Below are positions 18,059 through 27,394 of a stretch of DNA of 64,000 nucleotides, in pieces. Positions within the stretch are counted from its first letter, which is position 1. Every line of letters begins with the position of its first letter. The stretch comes from Paraburkholderia saeva (GTDB lineage Bacteria > Pseudomonadota > Gammaproteobacteria > Burkholderiales > Burkholderiaceae), in the NCBI RefSeq assembly GCF_907164555.1, contig NZ_CAJQZC010000003.1, positions 310,001 to 374,000 of the forward strand, read 5' to 3'. Position numbers and translations under genes: made by a program. The notes below the pieces were generated by a model. That model saw only the letters and a program-made list of their open reading frames with translations, made no database searches and was not told the origin of the DNA.

Positions 18059-20128
18059 ATGCAGAGCACGTACAACTTCTGGCTGGTCGCACTTTCGCTT
18101 GTCGTGGCGGCCCTCGCTTCGTATACGGCGCTCGATCTGGCGGGGCGTATCACCCTGCTGGGCAGAACGCTGGCGCGCCATGCGTGGCTCGCTGGCGGCG
18201 CGGCGGCGATGGGCGTGGGCATCTGGTCGATGCACTTTATTGGCATGCTCGCGATCTCGCTGCCGATTCCGCTGGGCTACGACCTGCGCACGACCGCATA
18301 CTCGCTCGCGATCGCGATGGTCGTGTCGTGGTTCGCGCTCTTTATCGTGACGCGGGGCGAGCTCAAGGCATCGCGGCTGGCGATGGCCGGCATCCTGCTG
18401 GGCTTTGGCATTGCCGGGATGCACTACACCGGCATGGCCGCGATGCAGATGCAGCCTGGCATTGACTACGACCCGGTGCTCTTTGGCGCATCGATCGCCA
18501 TTGCGATTACCGCCGCGACCGTCGCGCTGTGGATTGCGCACACGCTGCGCGATTCGAAGCAGCGCTACGTGATCACGAAGCGGGTGGCCGCGGCGTTCGT
18601 CATGGGCCTCGCGATCACGGGCATGCACTACACCGGCATCGCGGCGGCCGATTTTCCGGCGGGCGCGATCTGCGGTGCCGCGCGCGGCATCAACTCCGAA
18701 TGGCTCGCAACGACCGTCACGCTCTTCAGCTTTGCGATCCTCATCGTGACATTGATGTTGTCCCGCTTCGATGCGCGCACAACGCTGCTGACCGGTTCAG
18801 TCACACGGCTGACTGGACAGATCGTGCGGATGGCCGCGTTTGACGCGCTTACCGATCTGCCCAATCGCCGCACGCTTACCGAGCGTATCGAGCTGGTGAT
18901 CGAGTCGTCGCGGCGCAACGGGAAGTCATTTGCAATTTTGTTCATGGACCTCGACGGCTTCAAGACGATCAACGATTCGCTTGGCCATTCCGTCGGCGAC
19001 GAGGTGCTCAAGGCGTTCGCGCATCGCCTTTCAAGTTGTGTGCACGAAGGCGATATGGTGGCGCGTCTCGGCGGCGACGAATTCGTCGTGCTGCTGGAGG
19101 ATCTCGCTTCGCCACGCGATGCGGAGATCATGGCCGAAGGCGTGCTCGCCCGGATGCGCAAGGGCGCATGGAGCGACGGCCAGCCGATGCAGGTCACGCC
19201 GAGCATCGGTATTTCGCTGTATCCCGACGACGGCGACACCGTCGACACGCTGCTGAAAAACGCCGACGCCGCGATGTACGAAGCCAAGCGCGCGGGCCGC
19301 GGCACGTACCGTTTCTTCGAAGCCGGCATGAATGAAGTCGCGACGCGTACGCTGAAAATTCAAAGTGCGCTGCACGACGCGCTTTCGTCAGGTCATTTCT
19401 CGCTGCATTTCCAGCCCAAGTTTCGCGGCGACAACGGCGAGCTTGCCGGCGCGGAGGCGCTGCTCCGGCTGAATCACCCCGAACTGGGCCTGCTTGCCCC
19501 GATGGAGTTCATCCCGATCGCGGAGCGCTCGGGACAGATCGTGCATATCGGACACTGGGTGGTGCGCGAAACGTGCCGGCAGATTCGCAGCTGGATAGCG
19601 GATGGTCTGCCGCCGATGCGTGTCGCAATCAACCTGTCGCCACGACAGCTGATGCAGCCTGACCTCGTGAATACGGTGCTGGAGATCGTGCGCGAGGAGA
19701 ATGTGGACTGCCACCAGATCATGTTCGAGATCACCGAATCCGTCGCGATGCAGGACGCGCCGAAAACCATCGAGATGATTCACGCGTTCCAGAACCACGG
19801 CTTCGAGATTGCAATCGACGATTTCGGCACCGGCTATTCGAGCCTTGCGTATCTGCAGCGTTTTCGCGTGAAGCAGCTGAAGATCGACCGTTTCTTCACG
19901 AACGGACTGGATGCGGATGGCCACGAAGGCGACGCGATCGTCTCGGCGATCATCGCGCTCGCGCACTCGCTCGAAATGGATGTGGTCGCCGAAGGCGTGG
20001 AAACGCCTTCGCAGCTCGCCAAGCTGAAGACGATGATGTGCGACGAGATTCAGGGCTTCCTGCTCGGCAAGCCACTCACCGCCGATGCGTTCGGCACGCT
20101 CCTTCACCAGCAGACGGCCCCCGCGTAA
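18059..20128 (+). CDS. MHYT-GGDEF-EAL c-di-GMP signalling membrane protein
   Basis: 689 residues. An N-terminal seven-helix MHYT sensor contains three motif copies (SMHFIGM at 57, GMHYTGM at 120, GMHYTGI at 188), proposed to bind copper or diatomic gases. A GGDEF domain follows with an intact GGDEF motif at 338-342, and an EAL domain with EAL at 466-468 and DDFGTGYSSL further on. Both catalytic signatures are intact, so it may make and degrade c-di-GMP. The RxxD inhibitory site is not conserved (HEGD at 329-332). The gene is alone. A link to the exopolysaccharide locus downstream is plausible but not shown. Confidence 0.92.
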   Translation: MQSTYNFWLVALSLVVAALASYTALDLAGRITLLGRTLARHAWLAGGAAAMGVGIWSMHFIGMLAISLPIPLGYDLRTTAYSLAIAMVVSWFALFIVTRGELKASRLAMAGILLGFGIAGMHYTGMAAMQMQPGIDYDPVLFGASIAIAITAATVALWIAHTLRDSKQRYVITKRVAAAFVMGLAITGMHYTGIAAADFPAGAICGAARGINSEWLATTVTLFSFAILIVTLMLSRFDARTTLLTGSVTRLTGQIVRMAAFDALTDLPNRRTLTERIELVIESSRRNGKSFAILFMDLDGFKTINDSLGHSVGDEVLKAFAHRLSSCVHEGDMVARLGGDEFVVLLEDLASPRDAEIMAEGVLARMRKGAWSDGQPMQVTPSIGISLYPDDGDTVDTLLKNADAAMYEAKRAGRGTYRFFEAGMNEVATRTLKIQSALHDALSSGHFSLHFQPKFRGDNGELAGAEALLRLNHPELGLLAPMEFIPIAERSGQIVHIGHWVVRETCRQIRSWIADGLPPMRVAINLSPRQLMQPDLVNTVLEIVREENVDCHQIMFEITESVAMQDAPKTIEMIHAFQNHGFEIAIDDFGTGYSSLAYLQRFRVKQLKIDRFFTNGLDADGHEGDAIVSAIIALAHSLEMDVVAEGVETPSQLAKLKTMMCDEIQGFLLGKPLTADAFGTLLHQQTAPA

Positions 20129-20131
20129 CGC

Positions 20132-20153
20132 CAGTGCCCGTTCACGGGCGCTG
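20132..20153 (+). terminator. Hairpin after MHYT-GGDEF-EAL gene
   Basis: CAGTGCCCG-TTCA-CGGGCGCTG, a nine-pair stem with one G-T pair and a tight loop, begins four bases after the stop codon. It lacks a T-run, so it may be a Rho-assisted end or an mRNA 3' stabiliser. Confidence 0.4.
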
Positions 20154-20254
20154 TGACGGCTGCGGTCATATACTCCCTTTAGCATGCGTAGACCGGGTCC
20201 GGCGACGCGCTCTTGTGGCGCTTTCCGGCACGACATGTTCGCTGAAGGAGAGCC

Positions 20255-21430
20255 ATGATGGCCAGAAAGGCAGCCGGTGTTAAAGAGGATGCGCCCCCTG
20301 AAGCAGCGCCTGGGCCTGGAGCGGGTCACGACATTCCCGGACAGGTTGTCCTCGTGCTGCAGGGCGGCGGGGCGCTCGGTGCCTATCAGGCCGGCGTGTA
20401 TCAGGCGCTGCATGACGCGAACGTCGAGCCGGACTGGGTGATCGGCACATCGATTGGCGCCATCAACGGCGCGATCATCGCGGGCAATCCGCCAGAGGCG
20501 CGGCTTGCGCGCCTCAAGCGCTTCTGGGACGGCGTCGCGCAACATGGCAGCGCGACCGCCGGCTGGCTGCCCGCACTCGATCACTGGTCGCGCGATGTGG
20601 CAACCGTCACCCAGGGGATTGCGTCGTTCTTCACGCCGCGCGCGGGTGCATGGATGGGCGTGCACACGCCCGTCGGCCTCGAACAGGCCGCGTTCTATTC
20701 GACCGACCCGCTGCGGAGAACACTCGCGGCGCTCGTCGACTTCGAGCATCTGAACGGCGGCCAGACCCGTCTGACGGTGGGCACCGTGAACGTCTGCACG
20801 GGCCGCATGCGCTACTTCACGAACCGCGATGCGCCGATGGACGTGAATCACGTGATGGCGTCTGCCGCGTTTCCGCCAGGCTTTCCGTCAGTGCGCGTCG
20901 ACGGCGAAATGTACTGGGACGGCGGCATCTACTCGAACACACCGCTCGAGGCGGTGCTCGATGACCGCCCCCGGCGCGACTCGGTGATTTTCGCGGTGCA
21001 GCTGTGGCCGGGCAGCGGACCGGAACCGCAATCGGTCTGGCAGGTGATGAGCCGGCAGCGCGACATCCAGTATTCGAGCCGCGCGGAGAGCCATCTGGAA
21101 AGGCAAAAGCAGATTCACCGCCTGCGCCACGTGATCCGCGAACTCGGCGAGCACCTGCCCAAAACCTTGCGCGACAAGCCCGAGGTGAAGGAACTGCTCG
21201 GCTGGGGTTGCGGCACGACGATGCAGGTTCTGGAACTGGACGCGCCGCGCTTCGACGGCGACGACCTGAACAAGGACATCGATTTCTCCGCCGATGGTAT
21301 CGCGCGCCGCTGGGCGGCTGGATACGAAGACACGGCGCAGGCGCTGCAACGCGCGCCGTGGCGCGAAGCGCCCGATCCGATGGAAGGCATTTCCGTGTAC
21401 AGGATGGGCGCGTGCACCAGGGAAGCCTGA
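20255..21430 (+). CDS. Patatin-like phospholipase with DUF3734
   Basis: 391 residues, starting at the first of two tandem ATGs with GGAG upstream. The catalytic dyad is S66 in GTSIGAING and D222 in WDGGIYSNTPL; the oxyanion loop is QGGGALGAYQAG (36-47). The C-terminal part is the DUF3734 extension common in this subgroup. No signal peptide is seen, so it is cytoplasmic or peripheral. Family members hydrolyse acyl lipids or are linked to polyhydroxyalkanoate metabolism; substrate unknown. It lies 80 bases before the ABC exporter genes on the same strand. Confidence 0.9.
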   Translation: MMARKAAGVKEDAPPEAAPGPGAGHDIPGQVVLVLQGGGALGAYQAGVYQALHDANVEPDWVIGTSIGAINGAIIAGNPPEARLARLKRFWDGVAQHGSATAGWLPALDHWSRDVATVTQGIASFFTPRAGAWMGVHTPVGLEQAAFYSTDPLRRTLAALVDFEHLNGGQTRLTVGTVNVCTGRMRYFTNRDAPMDVNHVMASAAFPPGFPSVRVDGEMYWDGGIYSNTPLEAVLDDRPRRDSVIFAVQLWPGSGPEPQSVWQVMSRQRDIQYSSRAESHLERQKQIHRLRHVIRELGEHLPKTLRDKPEVKELLGWGCGTTMQVLELDAPRFDGDDLNKDIDFSADGIARRWAAGYEDTAQALQRAPWREAPDPMEGISVYRMGACTREA

Positions 21431-21510
21431 CCCGAGCCTGACCGAAGCCCGGGCGGCGCGCATTGTTCGGGAAAAACAGCGAACGCCCGGCTTCTGCTAT
21501 CGTCGCGTTC

Positions 21511-22437
21511 ATGCAACCGATCCTATCCGTTACCGGGCTGTCCAAAACCTACGCCACCGGCTTCCAGGCGCTCAGGAACATCAATCTCACGATCCGCCAG
21601 GGTGAGATATTCGCGCTGCTGGGGCCGAACGGCGCGGGCAAGACGACGCTCATCAGCATCATCTGCGGCATTGTCAACGCGAGCGAAGGGAACGTCATGG
21701 TCGCAGGGCACGACATCGCGGCCAATTACCGCGCCGCGCGCTCCATGATTGGCCTCGTGCCGCAGGAACTGACGACAGACGCGTTCGAAACCGTCTGGGC
21801 CACGGTGTCGTTCAGCCGGGGCCTCTTCGGCAAGCCGGCGAATCCGGCGCACATCGAAAAGGTGCTGCGCGATCTCTCACTCTGGGACAAGCGCAACAGC
21901 AAGATCATCACGCTTTCGGGTGGCATGAAACGGCGCGTGCTGATTGCCAAGGCGCTGTCGCACGAACCGCAGGTGCTGTTTCTCGACGAGCCCACTGCGG
22001 GCGTCGACGTGGAACTCCGGCGCGACATGTGGAAACTCGTGCGTGCGCTGCGTGAAAGCGGCGTCACGATTATTCTGACCACGCACTACATCGAAGAAGC
22101 CGAAGACATGGCCGACCGTATCGGTGTGATCAATGCGGGCGAGATCATGCTCGTCGAAGACAAAACAGAACTGATGCGCAAGCTGGGCAAGAAGCAGTTG
22201 ACGCTGCAACTGGATCATCCGCTTGCGGGCATCCCCGCGAGCCTTGCAGGCTGGAACCTCGAGCGCTCCGGCGACGGAAACGAATTGACCTATACCTACG
22301 ATACGCAGGGCGAGGGCGGCAGCATCATTGCGCTCCTCAAGGACTTGAACGATGCCGGCATCTGTTTCAAGGACCTTCACACTACACAGAGTTCGCTTGA
22401 AGATATCTTTGTGAGCCTCGTGCGAGGTGGACAATGA
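21511..22437 (+). CDS. ABC-2 exporter ATP-binding protein, YadG-like
   Basis: 308 residues from ATG 21511 ([18 protein letters not shown]); the frame extends to a TTG at 21463 but the ATG fits the family. Walker [10 protein letters not shown], signature LSGGMKRR and Walker B VLFLDEPT are all present, with H-loop TTHYIEEAE. It pairs with the permease at 22434 through a four-base ATGA overlap, forming a two-gene exporter like E. coli YadG/YadH. Substrate unknown. The Shine-Dalgarno is weak. Confidence 0.9.
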   Translation: MQPILSVTGLSKTYATGFQALRNINLTIRQGEIFALLGPNGAGKTTLISIICGIVNASEGNVMVAGHDIAANYRAARSMIGLVPQELTTDAFETVWATVSFSRGLFGKPANPAHIEKVLRDLSLWDKRNSKIITLSGGMKRRVLIAKALSHEPQVLFLDEPTAGVDVELRRDMWKLVRALRESGVTIILTTHYIEEAEDMADRIGVINAGEIMLVEDKTELMRKLGKKQLTLQLDHPLAGIPASLAGWNLERSGDGNELTYTYDTQGEGGSIIALLKDLNDAGICFKDLHTTQSSLEDIFVSLVRGGQ

Positions 22438-23195
22438 ACCTCTACGCAATCCGCGCGATCTACCGCTTTGAAATGGCGCGTACCTGGCGCACGCTGATGC
22501 AAAGCATTATCGCGCCAGTGATTTCCACGTCGCTCTATTTCGTGGTGTTCGGTGCGGCGATCGGCTCGCGTATCAAGGAAGTCGACGGCATCACCTATGG
22601 CGCGTTCATCGTGCCGGGTCTCATCATGTTGTCGCTTCTGTCGCAGAGCATCTCCAACGCGTCGTTTGGCATCTACTTCCCGAGGTTCACCGGCACGATT
22701 TACGAATTGCTGTCCGCTCCGGTTTCGTATCTTGAGATCGTGGTGAGCTACGTCGGCGCGGCGGCGACAAAATCGATCGCGCTCGGCCTCATCATTCTTG
22801 CAACCGCGGGACTCTTTGTGCCTATCCAGGTTCAGCACCCGTTCTGGATGATCCTGTTTCTCGTGCTGACCGCGCTGACGTTCAGCCTGCTCGGATTTAT
22901 CATCGGTATCTGGGCGAACAGTTTCGAAAAGCTGCAACTGGTGCCGCTCCTGATCATCACGCCGTTGACGTTTCTCGGCGGCAGTTTCTATTCTGTCAGC
23001 ATGTTGCCGCCGGTGTGGAAAGTCGTGACGCTGTTCAATCCGATCGTGTACCTGGTGAGCGGATTTCGCTGGAGCTTTTACGGACTCGCGGACGTGAGCG
23101 TCGGTATCAGTCTGGCAATGACGGGCGTGTTTCTCGCGGTGTTCCTTGTGATCGTGGCGTGGATCTTCAGGACCGGCTACCGGCTCAAGACGTAA
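22434..23195 (+). CDS. ABC-2 type permease, YadH-like
   Basis: A 253-residue polytopic protein with about six hydrophobic segments ([102 protein letters not shown]). The ABC2-membrane signature around [17 protein letters not shown] is typical of the YadH/NodJ family. It is translationally coupled to its ATPase. Confidence 0.9.
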   Translation: MNLYAIRAIYRFEMARTWRTLMQSIIAPVISTSLYFVVFGAAIGSRIKEVDGITYGAFIVPGLIMLSLLSQSISNASFGIYFPRFTGTIYELLSAPVSYLEIVVSYVGAAATKSIALGLIILATAGLFVPIQVQHPFWMILFLVLTALTFSLLGFIIGIWANSFEKLQLVPLLIITPLTFLGGSFYSVSMLPPVWKVVTLFNPIVYLVSGFRWSFYGLADVSVGISLAMTGVFLAVFLVIVAWIFRTGYRLKT

Positions 23196-23262
23196 CGGAC
23201 ACCCGCTTTTCACCGATGGCATGACGCCCGTTTAACCGCTACTCACGAGGAGTGCCCTGGCA

Positions 23263-24171
23263 ATGGATCGACTCCAGGCAATCGAAGTCTTTACCCGCGT
23301 GGTCGAAACCAACAGTTTTTCAAAAGCGGCAGAGCTGCTCGATCTGCCGCGTGGATCGGTCAGCAACCTGGTTCAGGCGCTGGAGGAGCATGTTGGCGTG
23401 CGTTTGCTGAATCGCACCACACGCTCGGTTAGCGTCACGGACGACGGCGCGCTTTATTACGAGCGCTGTGTTCGCATCCTGGCCGACCTCGCGGATGCGG
23501 ATTCGTCGTTATCGAACAAGATCCAGAACCCCTCGGGCACGATCCGCGTGGACACATCGGGAACGCTCGCGAGAACGCTGCTGCTCCCCGTGCTCGACGA
23601 TTTCTATCGCCGCTATCCGGATATCGAAGTGCGTCTCGGTCTTGCGGACCGTAACATCGATATCGTGCAGGATGGCGTCGACTGCGTGATCCGCATGGGC
23701 GCGCTCGAGGAATCGAGCCTCGTTGCGCGGCGTATCGGCAACGCACCACTCACCACGTGCGCTTCGCCAGCGTATCTGGAGGAGCATGGCACGCCCGCGA
23801 CGATCGAGGATCTGCAGGCGCATCAGGCCGTGAACTACGTGTCCGCGCGCTCGGGGAAAACCTTTCCGTTCGAATTCGAAGTGAACGGCGAGATCGTCAA
23901 GGTTTCGCTGGAAGGCCCGCTTGCGGTGAATGACGGCACTGTCTATGTGAGTGCGGGCGTGCGCGGCTTCGGCATCATCCAGCCTTCACGCTTCATGGTC
24001 GCGGAGCTGATCGAGCGCGGCGAACTGCGGGAGATCCTGAGCGGCTACAAGACGCCGGCCACGCCGCTGTCGCTCGTTTATCCCCATCGCCGAAATCTGA
24101 GCTCGCGGGTCCGCGCGTTCACCGACTGGGTGATCGAAATCGCCCGGAATCATCCCGATCTGCACACCTGA
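23263..24171 (+). CDS. LysR-family transcriptional regulator
   Basis: 302 residues. The N-terminal winged HTH is clear (AIEVFTRVVETNSFSKAAEL then LPRGSVSNLVQALEEHVGVR and LLNRTTRSVSVTDDG), followed by a linker helix and a periplasmic-binding-like effector domain. GAGGAG lies ten bases upstream of the ATG. It is on the same strand as the exporter and 67 bases after it, with no divergent gene, so the target is not obvious. It may regulate the upstream exporter or a distant gene. Confidence 0.9.
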   Translation: MDRLQAIEVFTRVVETNSFSKAAELLDLPRGSVSNLVQALEEHVGVRLLNRTTRSVSVTDDGALYYERCVRILADLADADSSLSNKIQNPSGTIRVDTSGTLARTLLLPVLDDFYRRYPDIEVRLGLADRNIDIVQDGVDCVIRMGALEESSLVARRIGNAPLTTCASPAYLEEHGTPATIEDLQAHQAVNYVSARSGKTFPFEFEVNGEIVKVSLEGPLAVNDGTVYVSAGVRGFGIIQPSRFMVAELIERGELREILSGYKTPATPLSLVYPHRRNLSSRVRAFTDWVIEIARNHPDLHT

Positions 24172-24472
24172 CGCACGCCGCAGCGCTCGCACGGTGCACG
24201 GAAATCCGTTGCACCGGCGCGACGCGCACGCCTTCGTGCATGCGCTTTTGCATGCACGTCCGTGTTGCATGTGCGCTACCGAATATTTTCGGGTTGCCCT
24301 CGCGTACTAAATTATCTGCTGATTGGCTGTGCACGCCGCTTGTCCAGAGGGAACGCGTGCACGCCAGTTGAGCGATCCATGCCTCGTTGCAGGCAGACGT
24401 GACGCCCGCCGGCGTCAAACGGTGATATCGCCATCAGGGAACGTTGAGACGCATTCTCCTGGAGATCTGATC
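24172..24472. other. Gene-free stretch with two hairpins
   Basis: This 301-base gap between the LysR gene and the 2OG oxygenase gene holds two inverted repeats. One is GGTGCA-CGGA...TCCG-TTGCACC at 24193-24215 (one bulged base, two-base loop). The other is a perfect nine-pair CGTGCATGC/GCATGCACG at 24235-24258 with loop GCTTTT. Neither has a T-run. The remainder, which is A+T-richer near 24280-24330, probably carries the oxygenase promoter. Confidence 0.6.
24235..24258. repeat. Perfect 9-bp inverted repeat, candidate operator or attenuator
   Basis: CGTGCATGC and GCATGCACG are separated by six bases. The arms contain the GCATGC palindrome, and another GCATG copy follows at about 24267. It lies about 215 bases upstream of the oxygenase start. 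Confidence 0.5.
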
Positions 24473-25276
24473 ATGAGCCGTGAAATGATGGATGTTGCGA
24501 AGCTTGACTGGCTTTCACGTGAGCTGTCCGATGCGTACCGGTCGGCTGATCCTTTCCCTCACATCTATATCGACGACTTCCTCGAGCCGGATGTGTATCG
24601 CGAACTCAGCGACGTCTTTCCCGGGCCAGAGGAAAACGTCTGGTTCAAGTTCCGCTCGGCGGCTGAGAACTTCAAGCTGCAAAGCCAGGATTTCTACGCG
24701 ATCCCGCCAGCGCTCAGGTCGCTCATCATGGAGTTGAACGCGCCGGGTTTCATCACGTTTCTTGAGACGATTTCGGGCATCAAGGGGCTGGTTCCGGACC
24801 CGCACCTGCATGGCGGCGGCCTGCACCAGACGTTGCCGGGTGGCCATCTTGGCCTGCATATCGATTACAACTATCACCTCGACTGGAAACTCGACCGGCG
24901 CCTGAACGTACTGCTCTATCTGAACGACACGTGGGACGACAACTGGCAAGGGCATCTTCAGCTATGGGACAAGGACGTCCAGCGTTGCGTGCAGAAAATC
25001 GCGCCGCTGGGCAACCGGCTCGCCATCTTCAATACCGATGAGTTCTCGTGGCACGGTCACCCGGACCCGCTTTGCTGTCCGCAAGGCGTGACGCGCCGCT
25101 CGGTTGCGCTCTATTACTACACGAACGGACGCCCTGAAAACGAAGCGGCGGATGCCCACACCACACGTTTCGCTACACGTCCCGGCGAAAAGTACGCTTT
25201 GACGGCGCGTGACGTGTTGCACGGAATCACGCCTCCGTACGTCAAGACGCTCGCGCGCCGCATCGTGGGCAGGTAG
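24473..25276 (+). CDS. 2OG-Fe(II) oxygenase, prolyl-hydroxylase-like
   Basis: 267 residues from ATG 24473 with GGAG upstream; the frame upstream to 24323 is not credible coding. The double-stranded beta-helix core is visible: HID at 129-131 (GLHIDYNYH), a distal histidine in WHGHP (194/196) and R209 (RRSVALYYYTNGR) for 2-oxoglutarate. The N-terminal PFPHIYIDDFLEPDVYREL is typical of the P4Hc/2OG-FeII_Oxy_3 subgroup that often accompanies polysaccharide or lipid A/O-chain loci. It ends 62 bases before the stop of the convergent GlxA-type regulator. Substrate unknown. Confidence 0.85.
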   Translation: MSREMMDVAKLDWLSRELSDAYRSADPFPHIYIDDFLEPDVYRELSDVFPGPEENVWFKFRSAAENFKLQSQDFYAIPPALRSLIMELNAPGFITFLETISGIKGLVPDPHLHGGGLHQTLPGGHLGLHIDYNYHLDWKLDRRLNVLLYLNDTWDDNWQGHLQLWDKDVQRCVQKIAPLGNRLAIFNTDEFSWHGHPDPLCCPQGVTRRSVALYYYTNGRPENEAADAHTTRFATRPGEKYALTARDVLHGITPPYVKTLARRIVGR

Positions 25277-25338
25277 GCTTTAGTGTCGCGCCGTGCCGTT
25301 GTGCGTCGGCTTCTCTCAACAGAGGCCAACGCAGCGTG

Positions 25339-26406
25339 CTAGTGATGTTGCAGGACTGGCGCCGCGACTGGCCGGTCACGACGCGCCTGCGCGCGCCCAT
25401 TGAAGCGATACTCGGTAGGCGACAACGCAAACCGCTTGCGAAATATCCGGGCAAGCCGGTCGCCGTTACCCATACCGCAGCGTCGCGCGATCTTGTCGAC
25501 GGGCAGATCGGTTTCCTTTAGCAGGCGGCAGATCATGTCAAGCCTTGCGCGCAAGAGGTACTCGGATGGCGTGACGCCAAGCTCGCATCTAAAGCGTCGC
25601 AGATAGTTGCGCTCGCTCATCGCAGCGACGCGCGCGGCATCCGTCACGGAAATCGGTTCCGCGTAGTTCTCCGTAATCCAGCGCGCCGACTCGCGGATCT
25701 TGTCGCTGATAGCGGCAACAGGCACATCATCAGGTTCAGCTTCCACACGGTTGTGCCGATGTGGCTCGAGATGCGCGGCCACCTGCTGTGCGACTGCGGC
25801 GCCCAGGTCCGCTTCGATCTGCGAAAGCGCCATGTCAGCCGGCGAAGGTGCGGAAACAGGTGTCGCGGGGGGCGAGTCCTTGAACCAGAATACCGGCGGC
25901 GCATGGCGACCGACGGCAATGGACTCGCTGGATGCAACCGCATCCGCTGGCTTGCCGCTTGCGCTCGCGTGCCCCTGTTGCATCGCCGGACCCTGGCCGG
26001 ACTGATATCGGTCGAGCACCGCCGAGCTGATCTCGCACAACCAGGAGAGCAGACGTACGTCGCGTTCGGCCATCGCTTCGCTTTCGCTGCATGCGATAAA
26101 GATCGCATCGAAGTTTCGCAGCGGCGAAGCATCGAGCCCTTGCGTCCAGACGCGTATCGACGACGAGCACGCGATGTTGCCGCCGCGATACGACAGTAGC
26201 GATAGCTGATAGACAGGGCGCTGGTTGCGGGCAAGCGTGATCTCGTTAGCGAGACGGAACGCTTCGGCAACGACGCTTGCGCCAGGAAGAGAACAGCCGT
26301 CAAAGAGCAGCAGCCCGATGTGACGCAGATGGGAATGATGCAAGGCGGCCTCTGGCGAACCAGGGCCCTCGACAAGCGCTTTTCCTGCGTCAACGGGGTG
26401 TTCCAT
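25339..26406 (-). CDS. GlxA/AraC-type transcriptional regulator
   Basis: 355 residues from ATG 26406, chosen because GGAGG sits upstream; an earlier in-frame start at 26454 lacks one. The N-terminal half is a DJ-1/PfpI-like domain (RHIGLLLFDGCSLPGASVVAE) as in GlxA. An acidic, proline-rich linker follows. The C-terminal AraC domain has two helix-turn-helix units (ISVTDAARVAAMSERNYLRR and LPVDKIARRCGMGNGDRLAR) and ends FALSPTEYR. It is transcribed away from the exopolysaccharide genes across the long A+T-rich gap, so it is the natural candidate regulator of them (inference from position). Confidence 0.88.
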   Translation of the reverse strand: MEHPVDAGKALVEGPGSPEAALHHSHLRHIGLLLFDGCSLPGASVVAEAFRLANEITLARNQRPVYQLSLLSYRGGNIACSSSIRVWTQGLDASPLRNFDAIFIACSESEAMAERDVRLLSWLCEISSAVLDRYQSGQGPAMQQGHASASGKPADAVASSESIAVGRHAPPVFWFKDSPPATPVSAPSPADMALSQIEADLGAAVAQQVAAHLEPHRHNRVEAEPDDVPVAAISDKIRESARWITENYAEPISVTDAARVAAMSERNYLRRFRCELGVTPSEYLLRARLDMICRLLKETDLPVDKIARRCGMGNGDRLARIFRKRFALSPTEYRFNGRAQARRDRPVAAPVLQHH

Positions 26407-27394
26407 TGGTCCATCCTCCAATGCACACAGCGGCAACCTTGTGCAGTGCATCATATCGGTAATTTATGACGCCATATTTGTAATGGCCGACGGGAACGAT
26501 ATGTTGGCGGAAATCGCCAGTAATGCCCGTCTGATTAATGGACGGATTCGAAAATTCCGGAAATTCAAGCCGAAGAATTTTATTGAGACAGAAAAAAGTG
26601 CTGGAATGCGGGCTTCGTCATACCAGCTTCCATCTCCTTCGAAAATCGTAAGGCGATATCGATTTCAACGCCGACATTTGGCTCCAACGGAACGCGGGAG
26701 ATCCATGTATGTGATTGAGATGGAAGAAATTTTCAATGATATGAAGAAAAAATGCACACAAAAAGTGCAATTTAAGTCCAATAAGATAAATGCATATTGA
26801 CGATAAATATTTATGTTTGCTTTCCGGATTTTTCGAAAAACAAAACGTGAGAACGTAGCATCGTATGAAGAAATTAATTTTGTATGAGGTCAATCACACA
26901 ACGTGCTTGAAATACAACGCAGATTATGTGCGGTACCACACATACGAAGAATCTGTCGTCGGTGAATCGCAGTTCAGCACGACGCGAAACTGCCGCCAAT
27001 TCGACGCCCGCGGGGGCCGGCCGCACGGCGATTCACCTTTGGCAACGCCTGCTGTCTCACGGGCGCAAGTGAAAGTAGCCACTCACTGAAGTCTCCTTCC
27101 CACTCTTCTTGATAGCGTCGGCGGTTTTCGTGCCTGTCGTATTGGACGCATGTACGCATTCGCAACGCTTTAGTCGTTCCTCTCAGGCGAATCCGCCAAC
27201 ATCTCGCGATTTTCGGCCAGGCATCTTCCGGCGGGTTTCGGCGCGCCTATGCTTCACTGCAACACGACGCCTTATCCGGGTTTTCCACGATGGCTCCGCA
27301 GCCAGGAACCGGAGAAAGCCAGCGCGTCGCGCGGTGACAAGGCAACGTACCGCGACTCTTCCTGCAGTCCTTTCGTCGAACCGGAGTCGTCATC
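26407..27394. other. Long A+T-rich intergenic region upstream of exopolysaccharide genes
   Basis: 988 bases without a convincing gene. By hand count, 26461-26940 is about 39% G+C and 26701-26880 about 29%, far below the flanking genes. The open frames here (for example 26441-26800 forward) have no family features and unusual Lys/Asn/Ile content. Palindromic elements include TTTTTCGAAAAA at 26829-26840, TTCCGGAA near 26557 and TGCAC-N7-GTGCA at 26753-26769. The layout fits a complex regulatory region, perhaps bound by H-NS-like and AraC-type proteins. Confidence 0.7.

Noticed and set aside
26441..26800. 119-codon open frame in the A+T-rich gap
   Set aside because: No Shine-Dalgarno, no recognised domain, composition unlike neighbours; long frames are not expected by chance in A+T-rich DNA, but nothing supports translation. 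Left as part of the regulatory region.
26960..27394. Possible sigma-54 promoter upstream of manC
   Set aside because: GG/GC pairs were found (for example around TTGGCAACGCCTGCT), but the spacing was 10 or 11 instead of 12 bases.
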